A stretch of 9,420 bases of DNA from Bacteroidota bacterium (GCA_030593185.1 JAUVHQ010000065.1:1-9420), one strand, 5' to 3'; counted from the stretch's first letter, positions 1 to 5,530 are shown. Notes: generated by a model from the letters alone, not told the origin. Translations and numbers: made by a program.

Positions 1-50
1 AAGTAGTTGAGCCTGTGCTGACCGACCGTAGGAAGCGTCAGTATGGGTGA
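1..50 (+). CDS. Possible C-terminal end of an upstream gene (partial)
   Basis: Reading from base 3, an open frame of 15 codons enters from the left edge and ends at TGA 48-50. It encodes VVEPVLTDRRKRQYG, a basic, charged tail that could be the C-terminus of a protein. The other two plus frames stop within the first 10 bases (TAG 4-6, TGA 8-10). I do not recognise the protein, and 15 codons are too few to rule out a chance open frame. The stretch is richer in G+C than the genes that follow. Confidence 0.3.
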   Translation, partial: VVEPVLTDRRKRQYG

Positions 51-74
51 GTAAGGAAGAATAAAGAGTTCAGC

Positions 75-109
75 AACCAGTTACAAGCAACCAGAAACCA
101 GTAACCAGT
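75..109 (+). repeat. AACCAGT heptad array abutting the aroE start
   Basis: The hexamer AACCAG begins at 75, 89, 96 and 103, so all intervals are multiples of exactly 7 bp. The last unit (103-109) ends one base before the ATG of aroE at 111. The same word in the same period recurs at 2377-2390 and 5557-5580. The array occupies the place where a ribosome-binding site would normally be found. Confidence 0.8.
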
Positions 110-110
110 T

Positions 111-857
111 ATGAAACAATACGGCCTCATAGGATTTCCATTAACACATTCATTTTCTGAAAAGTATTTTGCGGAAAAATTCAGAAAAGAAAAGATTGGC
201 GGTATAGAATATCTGAATTTTCCATTGCAAAGTATTGGGGAAATAATGCCACTTGTTATTGATAATCCGGAAATTTGTGGACTTAATGTAACTATACCCT
301 ATAAAGAGCAGGTGATCCCGTTTCTTGATGATATTGATCCTGAAGCTAATAAAGCCGGAGCAGTAAATACAATTAATATTTCACGAAAGGAAAATAAGAT
401 ATTCTTAAAAGGTTATAATACCGATATAATTGGTTTTATTCGATCATTACCGGTTGATATTTCAAGAAAACATAAGAATGCACTTGTTCTTGGTACAGGT
501 GGGGCTTCAAAAGCTGTTGTTTGTGGACTTAAAAAGTTGAATATCGGTTTTCAGCTTGTATCACGGACCCGTAAGAAATATTGTATTGCTTATACTGATA
601 TTACCGGGGATACAATCAGTAACAATACATTGATAATTAATACTACACCTCTTGGTATGTACCCAAACATTGATTCACTCCCTGATATTTCATATAAAGC
701 TCTTACAGAAAAACACTTGTTATACGATCTGGTTTATAATCCAATTGAAACACAATTTATGAAAGCCGGTAAACAAAATGGAGCTGCAACAATGAACGGT
801 TTACTTATGCTTAAGAATCAGGCGGAAGAATCGTGGAAAATATGGAATTCCGGATAA
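111..857 (+). CDS. aroE: Shikimate dehydrogenase (NADP+)
   Basis: Cytoplasmic enzyme of the shikimate pathway that reduces 3-dehydroshikimate to shikimate with NADPH, on the route to aromatic amino acids. The 248-residue protein has the full set of family motifs: the substrate-binding HSFS (13-16), NVTIPYK (59-65) with catalytic Lys65, GAVNTI (83-88), GYNTD (101-105) with the conserved Asp105, the nucleotide-binding loop GTGGA (128-132), an NADP-type SRT at about 152, INTTPLGM near 180 and the C-terminal LYDLVYNP plus MLKNQAEESW block. The length fits the short Bacteroidota form (E. coli AroE is about 272). ATG 111 gives the expected N-terminus immediately before the YGLIGFP strand. No Shine-Dalgarno is visible; the start directly follows a heptad repeat array. 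The next gene starts 13 bp downstream, so co-transcription is likely. Confidence 0.96.
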   Translation: MKQYGLIGFPLTHSFSEKYFAEKFRKEKIGGIEYLNFPLQSIGEIMPLVIDNPEICGLNVTIPYKEQVIPFLDDIDPEANKAGAVNTINISRKENKIFLKGYNTDIIGFIRSLPVDISRKHKNALVLGTGGASKAVVCGLKKLNIGFQLVSRTRKKYCIAYTDITGDTISNNTLIINTTPLGMYPNIDSLPDISYKALTEKHLLYDLVYNPIETQFMKAGKQNGAATMNGLLMLKNQAEESWKIWNSG

Positions 858-870
858 TAGGTCAATAAAT

Positions 871-1401
871 ATGAAACGGATAAAAATTCTAAAATACATT
901 ACCGGGACAATTGTAATTATTGCTATATGTATAGTGCTGATCTCAAGATTGTTCCCTGTAATAAATATTGATACCAAAGTTGAAATTGATATACCTGTTC
1001 AAAAAGTATTTATGAGCTTTCTGGATACGCAAAAGATGAAAAAATGGATGACCGGGTTAGAGAAAGTTGAGTTTATGGGAGGAATGATGTTAGCTAAAGG
1101 TGCAAAGTTCAGATTGATATTTAGTAATAACGGAAAACAAAGTATTGCTATACAGGAGATTAAGAAAATTGAATGGAACAAGCTTATTGAATTTAACATT
1201 ACCAGAGATGGTTTAACTATGCATTCTATTGTTAAGTTTGTTCCTGATGGAAGTTCAACGATTGTTATTACTGAGAATAAAGCACAAGGCACAGATTTTT
1301 TTTCAAAAACATTATTACCCTTTAAGAAACATGCAATTATCAAAGAAGCACAGAAAGTGCAGGAACAGTTCAAAGAAACAATAGAGAAGGATTTTCATTA
1401 A
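871..1401 (+). CDS. Membrane-anchored SRPBCC (START-like) family protein
   Basis: 176 residues. A hydrophobic segment at about 9-25 (after a basic MKRIKILK start) looks like an N-terminal membrane anchor or uncleaved signal. The remainder resembles the SRPBCC / polyketide-cyclase fold: an opening VEIDIPVQKVFMSFLDTQKM segment, then KWMTGLEKVEF, a beta-rich middle, and a C-terminal amphipathic helix (about 140-176) that would close the hydrophobic cavity. SRPBCC proteins bind small hydrophobic ligands; no substrate can be deduced here. It follows aroE by 13 bp and is probably co-transcribed, but no pathway link is evident. Its stop codon TAA (1399-1401) overlaps the truA stop on the opposite strand. 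The fold assignment is by pattern only. Confidence 0.8.
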   Translation: MKRIKILKYITGTIVIIAICIVLISRLFPVINIDTKVEIDIPVQKVFMSFLDTQKMKKWMTGLEKVEFMGGMMLAKGAKFRLIFSNNGKQSIAIQEIKKIEWNKLIEFNITRDGLTMHSIVKFVPDGSSTIVITENKAQGTDFFSKTLLPFKKHAIIKEAQKVQEQFKETIEKDFH

Positions 1402-2165
1402 CCGGCAATTTCTTTTGGATATTCAATGTTTATCAGAAACAAGCCATGAGCAGGTGCCGAAGCAGATGCTTGCGACCTGTCTTTTGATTCAATGATCTTT
1501 TTGAATTCATCGATCCCCAATTTTCCACGTCCTACCTCCAGCAAGGTCCCTACAATTGCCCTTACCATATTTCTCAGAAAGCGGTCGGCTTTAATAGTAA
1601 ATATTATCTGATTACCGGCTTGTTCCCACTTTACCAGGGACACTCTGCAGTTATTGGTTTTAACATCAGTATGAAGTTTCGAGAAACTCGTAAAATTAAT
1701 GTAATCATAAAGGAGAAGAGAGGCTTTATTCATTTTGTTAACATCAAGCATACCATATAAATGATAAGAAAATTCCCGGTTGAACGGATCTTTCTTTTTA
1801 CTGATATAGTATTTATAAGTTCTACTTAGTGCATTAAATCGTGCATTGGCATCCGGGGATACTCTGGCTATTTTGTTAATTGCAATGTCATCCGGAAGAA
1901 TACCGTTCAGTTTGTAAACCCATTTTTCATCCTTGTCAAGTTTATTATTTGATGACTCAAAATGCGCCGTAAAGAAGCTTGCATGTACACCGGTGTCAGT
2001 CCTTCCCGCACCAACAGTTTCAATTTCTTCCTGCAGCATTGTTGAAAGGGCATTGTTCAGCGTTTCCTGAACTGAAAGCGCATTGGATTGCACCTGCCAG
2101 CCATGATAGCGGGTACCGTTGTATGATAAGTAAATGAAATACCTGCAGAGAGTTTCCTTTTGCAT
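1398..2165 (-). CDS. truA: tRNA pseudouridine(38-40) synthase TruA
   Basis: Converts uridines 38-40 in the anticodon stem-loop of many tRNAs to pseudouridine; cytoplasmic. The 255-residue protein has the TruA hallmarks: YLSYNGTRYHGWQVQ (12-26), VQETLNNAL (32-40), the catalytic motif GAGRTDTGVHA (52-62) with nucleophile Asp57, DANARFNALSRTYKYYI in the middle and FLRNMVRAIVGTLLEVGRGKL near the C-terminus. The length is normal (E. coli TruA is 270). It is read from ATG at 2165 down to a stop at 1400-1398 that overlaps the stop of the convergent SRPBCC gene. A hairpin terminator for the minus strand lies 66-103 bases upstream of its start, with a possible promoter between the two, so it is probably transcribed from its own promoter. 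Confidence 0.97.
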   Translation of the reverse strand: MQKETLCRYFIYLSYNGTRYHGWQVQSNALSVQETLNNALSTMLQEEIETVGAGRTDTGVHASFFTAHFESSNNKLDKDEKWVYKLNGILPDDIAINKIARVSPDANARFNALSRTYKYYISKKKDPFNREFSYHLYGMLDVNKMNKASLLLYDYINFTSFSKLHTDVKTNNCRVSLVKWEQAGNQIIFTIKADRFLRNMVRAIVGTLLEVGRGKLGIDEFKKIIESKDRSQASASAPAHGLFLINIEYPKEIAG

Positions 2166-2190
2166 GACGGTTTATTTTATGAATAAACAC

Positions 2191-2222
2191 CAAGATTAAT
2201 ATTTTTTGAGGAAATTTTCCAA
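2191..2222 (-). promoter_or_regulatory. Possible truA promoter of Bacteroidota type
   Basis: On the minus strand TTGG (2222-2219) is followed 20 bases later by TAATCTTG (2198-2191), one mismatch from the Bacteroidota -7 element TAnnTTTG; the -33 TTTG is also imperfect. It sits just downstream of the minus-strand terminator and about 25 bases before the truA ATG. The match is weak and the sequence is very AT-rich. Confidence 0.25.
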
Positions 2223-2230
2223 TATTCTTT

Positions 2231-2268
2231 AAAAAAACTCACGGATGACTTCAAGTTACCCCGTGAGT
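2231..2268 (-). terminator. Intrinsic terminator reading on the minus strand
   Basis: Perfect 8-bp arms ACTCACGG (2237-2244) and CCGTGAGT (2261-2268) with a 16-base loop. Read on the minus strand, the stem is followed directly by a run of seven T (the A run at 2231-2237). This is a good rho-independent terminator. It lies upstream of truA, so it would stop transcripts coming from the gene-free region before they reach truA. No minus-strand gene is visible that it could serve within this window. Confidence 0.65.
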
Positions 2269-2296
2269 AAAAAATATAGAACGTACATAACAGGTA

Positions 2297-2324
2297 GAGA
2301 ACTGTGAGAGGTGAGTAGTTAGTG
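2297..2324 (+). repeat. GTGAGNN heptad array
   Basis: Four consecutive 7-bp units start at 2297, 2304, 2311 and 2318; two begin with GTGAG and the flanking ones are degenerate (GAGAA, GTTAG). The TGAG word recurs in the same period at 4362-4382. GGCA at 2336 and 2343 is a further 7-bp pair just downstream. Confidence 0.6.
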
Positions 2325-2376
2325 TCAAATAAAAAGGCAGAAGGCAAAAGTGAAGAAAGAATAGCAAAGTACAAAA

Positions 2377-2390
2377 AACCAGTAACCAGC
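2377..2390 (+). repeat. AACCAGT heptad pair
   Basis: AACCAGT at 2377 followed by AACCAGC at 2384, exactly 7 bp apart. This is the same word as upstream of aroE and between DUF58 and the BatD-like gene. Confidence 0.7.
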
Positions 2391-2477
2391 TTATCTTTTA
2401 ACTTTTTTTAACACGAAAATACAGGATTTTTAATGAAATTTGTAAACGTTTTTATAAAGGAAAAGTTTCCTGTTTCT

Positions 2478-2507
2478 TTTGATAATGTATAAACGATATT
2501 AAATTTG
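2478..2507 (+). promoter_or_regulatory. Candidate promoter for the moxR-bat cluster
   Basis: TTTG (2478-2481) is followed after 18 bases by TAAATTTG (2500-2507), a full match to the Bacteroidota -7 consensus TAnnTTTG; the usual spacing is about 19-21. It is on the correct strand, about 360 bp before the moxR ATG. The -7 element forms part of the left arm of the inverted repeat 2500-2541, so a regulator binding that palindrome, or the RNA hairpin, could influence it. No experimental support; AT-rich DNA yields such matches by chance. Confidence 0.4.
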
Positions 2508-2541
2508 TGAAATTCTGATAGAACATAGTTTCACAAATTTA
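2500..2541. repeat. 13-bp perfect inverted repeat with GTGAAA/TTTCAC arms
   Basis: TAAATTTGTGAAA (2500-2512) is exactly complementary to TTTCACAAATTTA (2529-2541). The loop contains a further small stem, TTCT and AGAA (2513-2516, 2520-2523). It could be an operator palindrome, an RNA hairpin in the moxR leader, or a dispersed repeat; the GTGAAA/TTTCAC core recurs in the next hairpin and before the DUF58 gene. Confidence 0.8.
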
Positions 2542-2543
2542 CC

Positions 2544-2587
2544 CTGTGAAATATTACTTCGCAATAAATCTTTGATTTATTTCACAG
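2544..2587. repeat. Second GTGAAA/TTTCAC hairpin with a nested stem
   Basis: CTGTGAAATA (2544-2553) pairs perfectly with TATTTCACAG (2578-2587). A second perfect stem, AATAAATC (2563-2570) with GATTTATT (2574-2581) around a 3-base loop, shares four bases with the outer right arm, so the two pairings partly compete. It starts 3 bases after the preceding inverted repeat. Confidence 0.7.
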
Positions 2588-2631
2588 TGTTAATTAAAAA
2601 AAACCTTAATTTTCATGTTTCATAAATAATT

Positions 2632-2659
2632 AGTTAATAGTCAGCAGTCCACAGTCAAC
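2632..2659 (+). repeat. AGTCNNC heptad array
   Basis: Four consecutive 7-bp units start at 2632 (AGTTAAT), 2639 (AGTCAGC), 2646 (AGTCCAC) and 2653 (AGTCAAC). The 8-mer AGTCAGCA at 2639-2646 recurs in inverse orientation at 2779-2786, inside the next array. Confidence 0.75.
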
Positions 2660-2751
2660 CAAAAAGTTAATAATAATAATCAAACAATTATAACATATAC
2701 TTAATCACATTCCCGATAAATCGGTACTAAAAAGTAAAAATAGCCCATTCT

Positions 2752-2786
2752 TCAGATTGCCGACTGCCGACTGAAGATTGCTGACT
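2752..2786 (-). repeat. GCCGACT heptad array (inverse of AGTCGGC)
   Basis: Five 7-bp units in perfect register start at 2752, 2759, 2766, 2773 and 2780. Two are GCCGACT and one GCTGACT; the other two are TCAGATT and GAAGATT. On the minus strand this is the AGTCGGC/AGTCAGC word of the 2632-2659 array. CTTCAG (2750-2755) and CTGAAG (2771-2776) also make it capable of a short hairpin. Confidence 0.8.
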
Positions 2787-2864
2787 TATAAATATAAAGT
2801 ATAATGAAATTAGACATTATCAAGTCATAAACATTATAATTCTGATACAAAAATTTAATAACCT

Positions 2865-3860
2865 ATGAGCAATACTATTAATATTAAAGAGTTAAATGAG
2901 CGAATCGAAAAGGAGAGTGCTTTCGTTGAAATGATAAAAACCGAGATGAGCAAAGTAATTATCGGGCAAAAACATTTGCTGGACGGATTGCTGATCGGAT
3001 TGTTATCCAACGGACATATACTTATTGAAGGTGTGCCAGGTCTGGCTAAAACCCTGGCAATTACCACATTGGCTAAAACTATTAAGGCAAAATTTAACAG
3101 AATTCAATTTACTCCCGACCTGCTGCCTGCCGATTTACTTGGTACTATGATCTACAGTCAGAGAAAAGAAGAATTTATAGTTAAAAAGGGTCCTGTATTT
3201 TCCAATTTTATTCTTGCTGATGAAATAAACCGTTCTCCTGCTAAAGTTCAAAGTGCACTTCTTGAAGCAATGCAGGAAAGACAGGTTACAATTGGATCTG
3301 AAACCTATCCCCTCGAAGAACCCTTCCTTGTTTTGGCAACTCAGAATCCTATTGAACAGGAAGGTACTTATCCGTTGCCGGAAGCCCAGGTTGACAGGTT
3401 TATGCTTAAAGTGGTAATAGATTACCCTAAAAAAAATGAAGAAAAAATGATTATAAGGGAAAACCTTGAAAAAGTATTCCCCATGGCAAATACTATTCTT
3501 GATCCTTCTGATATTCTGAAAGCCAGGGATGTTGTGAAGGATGTATATATGGATGAAAAAATTGAACAATATATCCTTGATATAGTTTTTGCAACAAGAT
3601 TTCCGGAAGAATACAAACTGCCGGTATTTAAAAATATGATCAATTATGGAGGATCACCAAGGGCAAGTATCTACCTTGCTATGGCTGCTAAAGCTTATGC
3701 CTTTATCAGACGCAGAGGGTACGTGATCCCCGAAGATGTCAGGGCAATTTGTAATGATGTTCTTCGTCACAGGATTGGACTTACATATGAAGCCGAAGCT
3801 GAAAATGTAACATCGGTGGATATTGTAACTGAAATTCTTAATACTGTAGAAGTACCATAA
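2865..3860 (+). CDS. moxR: MoxR-family AAA+ ATPase
   Basis: Cytoplasmic ATPase, expected to act as a chaperone-like activator of the VWA proteins encoded downstream. The 331-residue protein has Walker A GVPGLAKT (56-63, Lys62), Walker B ILADE (116-120) followed by the MoxR signature INRSPAKVQSALLEAMQER (121-139), sensor 1 ATQNP (158-162) with QEGTYPLPEAQVDRF and arginine finger Arg178, and sensor 2 GGSPRAS (262-268, Arg266). The C-terminal lid helices are present and the length is typical. ATG 2865 is preceded by an A/T-rich leader without a Shine-Dalgarno. It heads the cluster moxR - small exported protein - DUF58 - BatD-like - batA - batB - batC, the standard Bacteroidota order. Confidence 0.96.
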   Translation: MSNTINIKELNERIEKESAFVEMIKTEMSKVIIGQKHLLDGLLIGLLSNGHILIEGVPGLAKTLAITTLAKTIKAKFNRIQFTPDLLPADLLGTMIYSQRKEEFIVKKGPVFSNFILADEINRSPAKVQSALLEAMQERQVTIGSETYPLEEPFLVLATQNPIEQEGTYPLPEAQVDRFMLKVVIDYPKKNEEKMIIRENLEKVFPMANTILDPSDILKARDVVKDVYMDEKIEQYILDIVFATRFPEEYKLPVFKNMINYGGSPRASIYLAMAAKAYAFIRRRGYVIPEDVRAICNDVLRHRIGLTYEAEAENVTSVDIVTEILNTVEVP

Positions 3861-3920
3861 CGGTCTGATATTTGAACCGGTAAAATGAAAGATTAAAAGA
3901 ATTAACAAAAGACTGTTTCC

Positions 3921-4331
3921 ATGAACAGAATTATTTTGATATCATTTCTGCTTTTAATAGCTGGAACCGGGAAAAGCCAAACCCTGGTTGGGTATCACAG
4001 CGATGATGTCAAAAAAATTATGAAAGAAACTCAGAATGAATTCAGACTGAATGACGATATTAAAAATGAGTATTATAACTACCTTAAGTTTGAAAACAGG
4101 TTCGGAACAAAAACTTTTTTGTTTTTCCTTTCTGAAAATGATACCTGTACATATACGAAGATGATGTGTGATTACAGTGAACTGAAGGAAACACTGGGAA
4201 TGCTTAATGAAAAGTATCAAATGGTAAACGAAAATAAGTGGATAGAAAAAATGAATAATGAAAAATATACCATTACCCTTAAGAAAGAACAATGGTATTT
4301 TACACTAGTCACTAGAAGAAGTAAGCAGTAA
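3921..4331 (+). CDS. Small exported protein of unknown function in the moxR-bat cluster
   Basis: 136 residues. The N-terminus has a signal peptide: Asn-Arg, a hydrophobic core at about 4-14, and a likely cleavage near SQ (19-20), so the product is periplasmic or outer-surface. The mature part is about 115 residues, charged and rich in Lys, Glu and Asn, with an aromatic strand TKTFLFFLSE (63-72) and only two cysteines, C76 and C83, which could form a disulfide. I do not recognise the family. It starts 60 bp after moxR on the same strand, so it is probably co-transcribed and may belong to the same envelope system. Its C-terminal tail (VTRRSKQ) and its stop codon (4329-4331) lie in or beside a 7-bp repeat array, suggesting the original end was altered. 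Confidence 0.8.
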   Translation: MNRIILISFLLLIAGTGKSQTLVGYHSDDVKKIMKETQNEFRLNDDIKNEYYNYLKFENRFGTKTFLFFLSENDTCTYTKMMCDYSELKETLGMLNEKYQMVNENKWIEKMNNEKYTITLKKEQWYFTLVTRRSKQ

Positions 4332-4347
4332 ATAGTAAATAGCAGGA
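4306..4347 (+). repeat. AGTAAAT heptad array crossing a stop codon
   Basis: AG-initial units start at 4320, 4327, 4334 and 4341, exactly 7 bp apart (AGTAAGC, then AGTAAAT units, then a decayed AGCAGGA). Upstream, TAG at 4306 and 4313 is also a 7-bp pair. The TAA stop of the small exported protein (4329-4331) is part of the unit at 4327. Confidence 0.7.
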
Positions 4348-4449
4348 AGGAAGAAGAGCGGTGAGAGATGAGAGGTGAGCAAAGAGTGACGGGGAGAGGG
4401 GGCAAAAAGGAGAAGAGGAGAGGGGGCGAAGAAGAAAAACGAAGAAAAT
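4344..4449 (+). repeat. Polypurine tract with G runs
   Basis: About 106 bases in which the plus strand is almost entirely A and G. The first part contains TGAG at 4362, 4369 and 4376 (period 7). The second has G runs at 4391-4394, 4398-4402 and 4422-4426, and the 10-mer GAGAGGGGGC twice, at 4394-4403 and 4418-4427 (24 bp apart). Such asymmetric purine tracts can form triplex or G-quadruplex-like structures; there are only three G runs of three or more here. Confidence 0.7.
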
Positions 4450-4452
4450 AAT

Positions 4453-4480
4453 GAATACTGAATTTCGAATATAGAATGCT
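4453..4480 (+). repeat. GAATNNN heptad array
   Basis: GAAT occurs at 4453, 4460, 4467 and 4474, exactly 7 bp apart, with variable last three bases. Confidence 0.75.
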
Positions 4481-4539
4481 TGCCACGTGAAATGCGACAC
4501 TTGCCGTGCCTGCCCCGTAAGGAAGAATGACTGTATCAG

Positions 4540-4570
4540 GGTGAAATTTTAGGCACGAAAATATTTCACC
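4540..4570. repeat. GGTGAAAT/ATTTCACC hairpin before the DUF58 gene
   Basis: GGTGAAAT (4540-4547) pairs perfectly with ATTTCACC (4563-4570), and the stem can extend inward through TTT/AAA with one bulged base. TATTTCAC occurs here at 4562-4569 and again at 4583-4590, 21 bp apart, and also at 2578-2585. It belongs to the same family as the two hairpins upstream of moxR. Confidence 0.7.
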
Positions 4571-4627
4571 AGGGAAGGAGCATATTTCACTGTGTATGAA
4601 GTTAAGAAAAATGTGAATAGTTTAACT

Positions 4628-4648
4628 CGTAACCCGAACCCCGTAACA
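4628..4648 (+). repeat. CGTAACC heptad array, left copy of an 18-base inverted pair
   Basis: CG at 4628, 4635 and 4642 marks three 7-bp units (CGTAACC, CGAACCC, CGTAACA). The 18-mer TAACCCGAACCCCGTAAC (4630-4647) occurs as a perfect reverse complement at 6654-6671, so the two copies bracket the DUF58 and BatD-like genes. Confidence 0.8.
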
Positions 4649-4666
4649 CATTAAAACATACAATTT

Positions 4667-5530
4667 GTGGAAACGACTGAATTGTTAAAGAGAGTACGGA
4701 AAATAGAAATAAAGACCAGGGGATTATCCAGGCAGATATTTGCCGGTGAATACCATAGTGCTTTTAAAGGAAGAGGAATGGCGTTCAGCGAAGTTCGGGA
4801 ATATCAGTATGGGGATGATATTAGAAGTATCGACTGGAATGTAACGGCTCGTTTTAATCATCCTTATATAAAAATATTTGAAGAGGAAAGAGAACTTACC
4901 GTAATGCTTCTGATCGATGTTAGTGGTTCAAGAGAATTCGGGAGCCGGTCGATGTTGAAAAAAAATATGATCACAGAGATCGCTGCTGTACTTTCGTTCT
5001 CGGCAATACATAATAACGACAAAATAGGTGTAATATTTTTCACGAATAAAGTTGAGAAATATATTTCGCCACAAAAAGGACGCAAGCATATTTTGCACGT
5101 GATAAGAGAGTTGATTAATTTTCAACCGGAAAATAAAAATACTGACCTTTCTGAACCTCTGCGGTATCTTACAAATGTGATTAAAAAGCGGTGTACTGCT
5201 TTTATCCTCTCAGATTTTATTGCTCCTGATTTTGAGAAGCCCTTGAGGATTGCCAGTAATAAACATGATGTTGCTGCATTAGAAATTTATGATAAAAGGG
5301 AAACCGGAATTCCCGATGTTGGTATGCTAAAACTTATTGATGCAGAATCGGGCTATGAAAAAATAATTGATACTTCAAATAAAAGAATCAGAGATATGTA
5401 TGCCGGCTGGTGGGATAAAAAACATCAAAAAGCATTGGAAGTATTCTCAAAATGTGGTGTCGATACAACTATGATATCCACTGATGAAGACTATGTTAAA
5501 CCTTTGATAAAATTGTTTAAATTAAGATGA
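4667..5530 (+). CDS. DUF58 family protein of the MoxR-Bat cluster
   Basis: 287 residues, the normal length. The DUF58 signature is complete: GEYHSAFKGRGMAFSEVREY (27-46), YGDDIRSIDWNVTAR (48-62), HPYIKIFEEER (65-75), followed by a VWA-like strand and metal-site motif DVSGS (Asp84, Ser86, Ser88). No membrane segment is seen, so it is probably cytoplasmic. The start is GTG at 4667: an in-frame TAA lies at 4652-4654, there is no ATG before Met38, and homologues begin with this TELLKRVRKIEIKTRGL segment. The family is regularly encoded beside MoxR and is thought to work with it; the precise activity is unknown. It sits 335 bp after the preceding gene and 85 bp before the next, unusually loose for this operon. 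Confidence 0.93.
   Translation: METTELLKRVRKIEIKTRGLSRQIFAGEYHSAFKGRGMAFSEVREYQYGDDIRSIDWNVTARFNHPYIKIFEEERELTVMLLIDVSGSREFGSRSMLKKNMITEIAAVLSFSAIHNNDKIGVIFFTNKVEKYISPQKGRKHILHVIRELINFQPENKNTDLSEPLRYLTNVIKKRCTAFILSDFIAPDFEKPLRIASNKHDVAALEIYDKRETGIPDVGMLKLIDAESGYEKIIDTSNKRIRDMYAGWWDKKHQKALEVFSKCGVDTTMISTDEDYVKPLIKLFKLR

Larger units (their letters stand above)
2166..2864. other. 699-bp gene-free region between divergent truA and moxR
   Basis: No convincing gene. A 65-codon minus-strand frame (2374-2177) runs across terminator and repeat DNA and resembles no protein. The region holds, from left to right: a possible truA promoter (2191-2222), a minus-strand intrinsic terminator (2231-2268), heptad arrays at 2297-2324 and 2377-2390, a small palindrome AGGAAAAGTTTCCT (2458-2471), a candidate plus-strand promoter (2478-2507), two adjacent GTGAAA/TTTCAC hairpins (2500-2541 and 2544-2587), heptad arrays at 2632-2659 and 2752-2786, and a 12-bp inverted repeat CCGATAAATCGG (2713-2724). 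It must carry the promoter for the moxR-bat cluster. Confidence 0.7.
4332..4666. other. 335-bp spacer with polypurine tract, hairpin and repeats
   Basis: No gene on either strand; minus-strand frames of 62 and 89 codons cover this DNA but read low-complexity Ser/Leu/Pro/Phe sequence from the polypurine tract. The spacer holds heptad arrays (4320-4347, 4362-4382, 4453-4480, 4628-4648), an almost pure purine tract (about 4344-4449), a copy of the 12-mer GTAAGGAAGAAT (4517-4528, also at 51-62), a GTGAAA/TTTCAC hairpin (4540-4570) and another TATTTCAC (4583-4590). No full TAnnTTTG promoter match is seen before the DUF58 start. Confidence 0.65.

Noticed and set aside
999..1373. 124-codon minus-strand frame opposite the SRPBCC gene
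   Set aside because: Antisense shadow of a gene with a recognisable fold and anchor; composition is typical of reverse-complemented AT-rich coding DNA.
2177..2374. 65-codon minus-strand frame upstream of truA
   Set aside because: It passes through the terminator hairpin and repeat words, has low-complexity Phe/Leu/Ser/Tyr composition and no recognisable domain.
2433..2492. 19-codon plus-strand frame (MKFVNVFIKEKFPVSFDNV)
   Set aside because: Too short, no supporting context, and expected by chance in AT-rich DNA.
2632..2786. CRISPR-like array
   Set aside because: The repeat units are 7 bp, degenerate and contiguous; there are no unique spacers of constant length and no cas genes.
4391..4427. 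Canonical G-quadruplex
   Set aside because: Only three runs of at least three G are present; the fourth is GG, so a standard three-tetrad structure is not supported.
4217..4500. Minus-strand frames of 89 and 62 codons across the polypurine tract
   Set aside because: Their Ser/Pro/Leu/Phe-rich sequence is simply the complement of the polypurine repeat, and one overlaps the real small exported gene.
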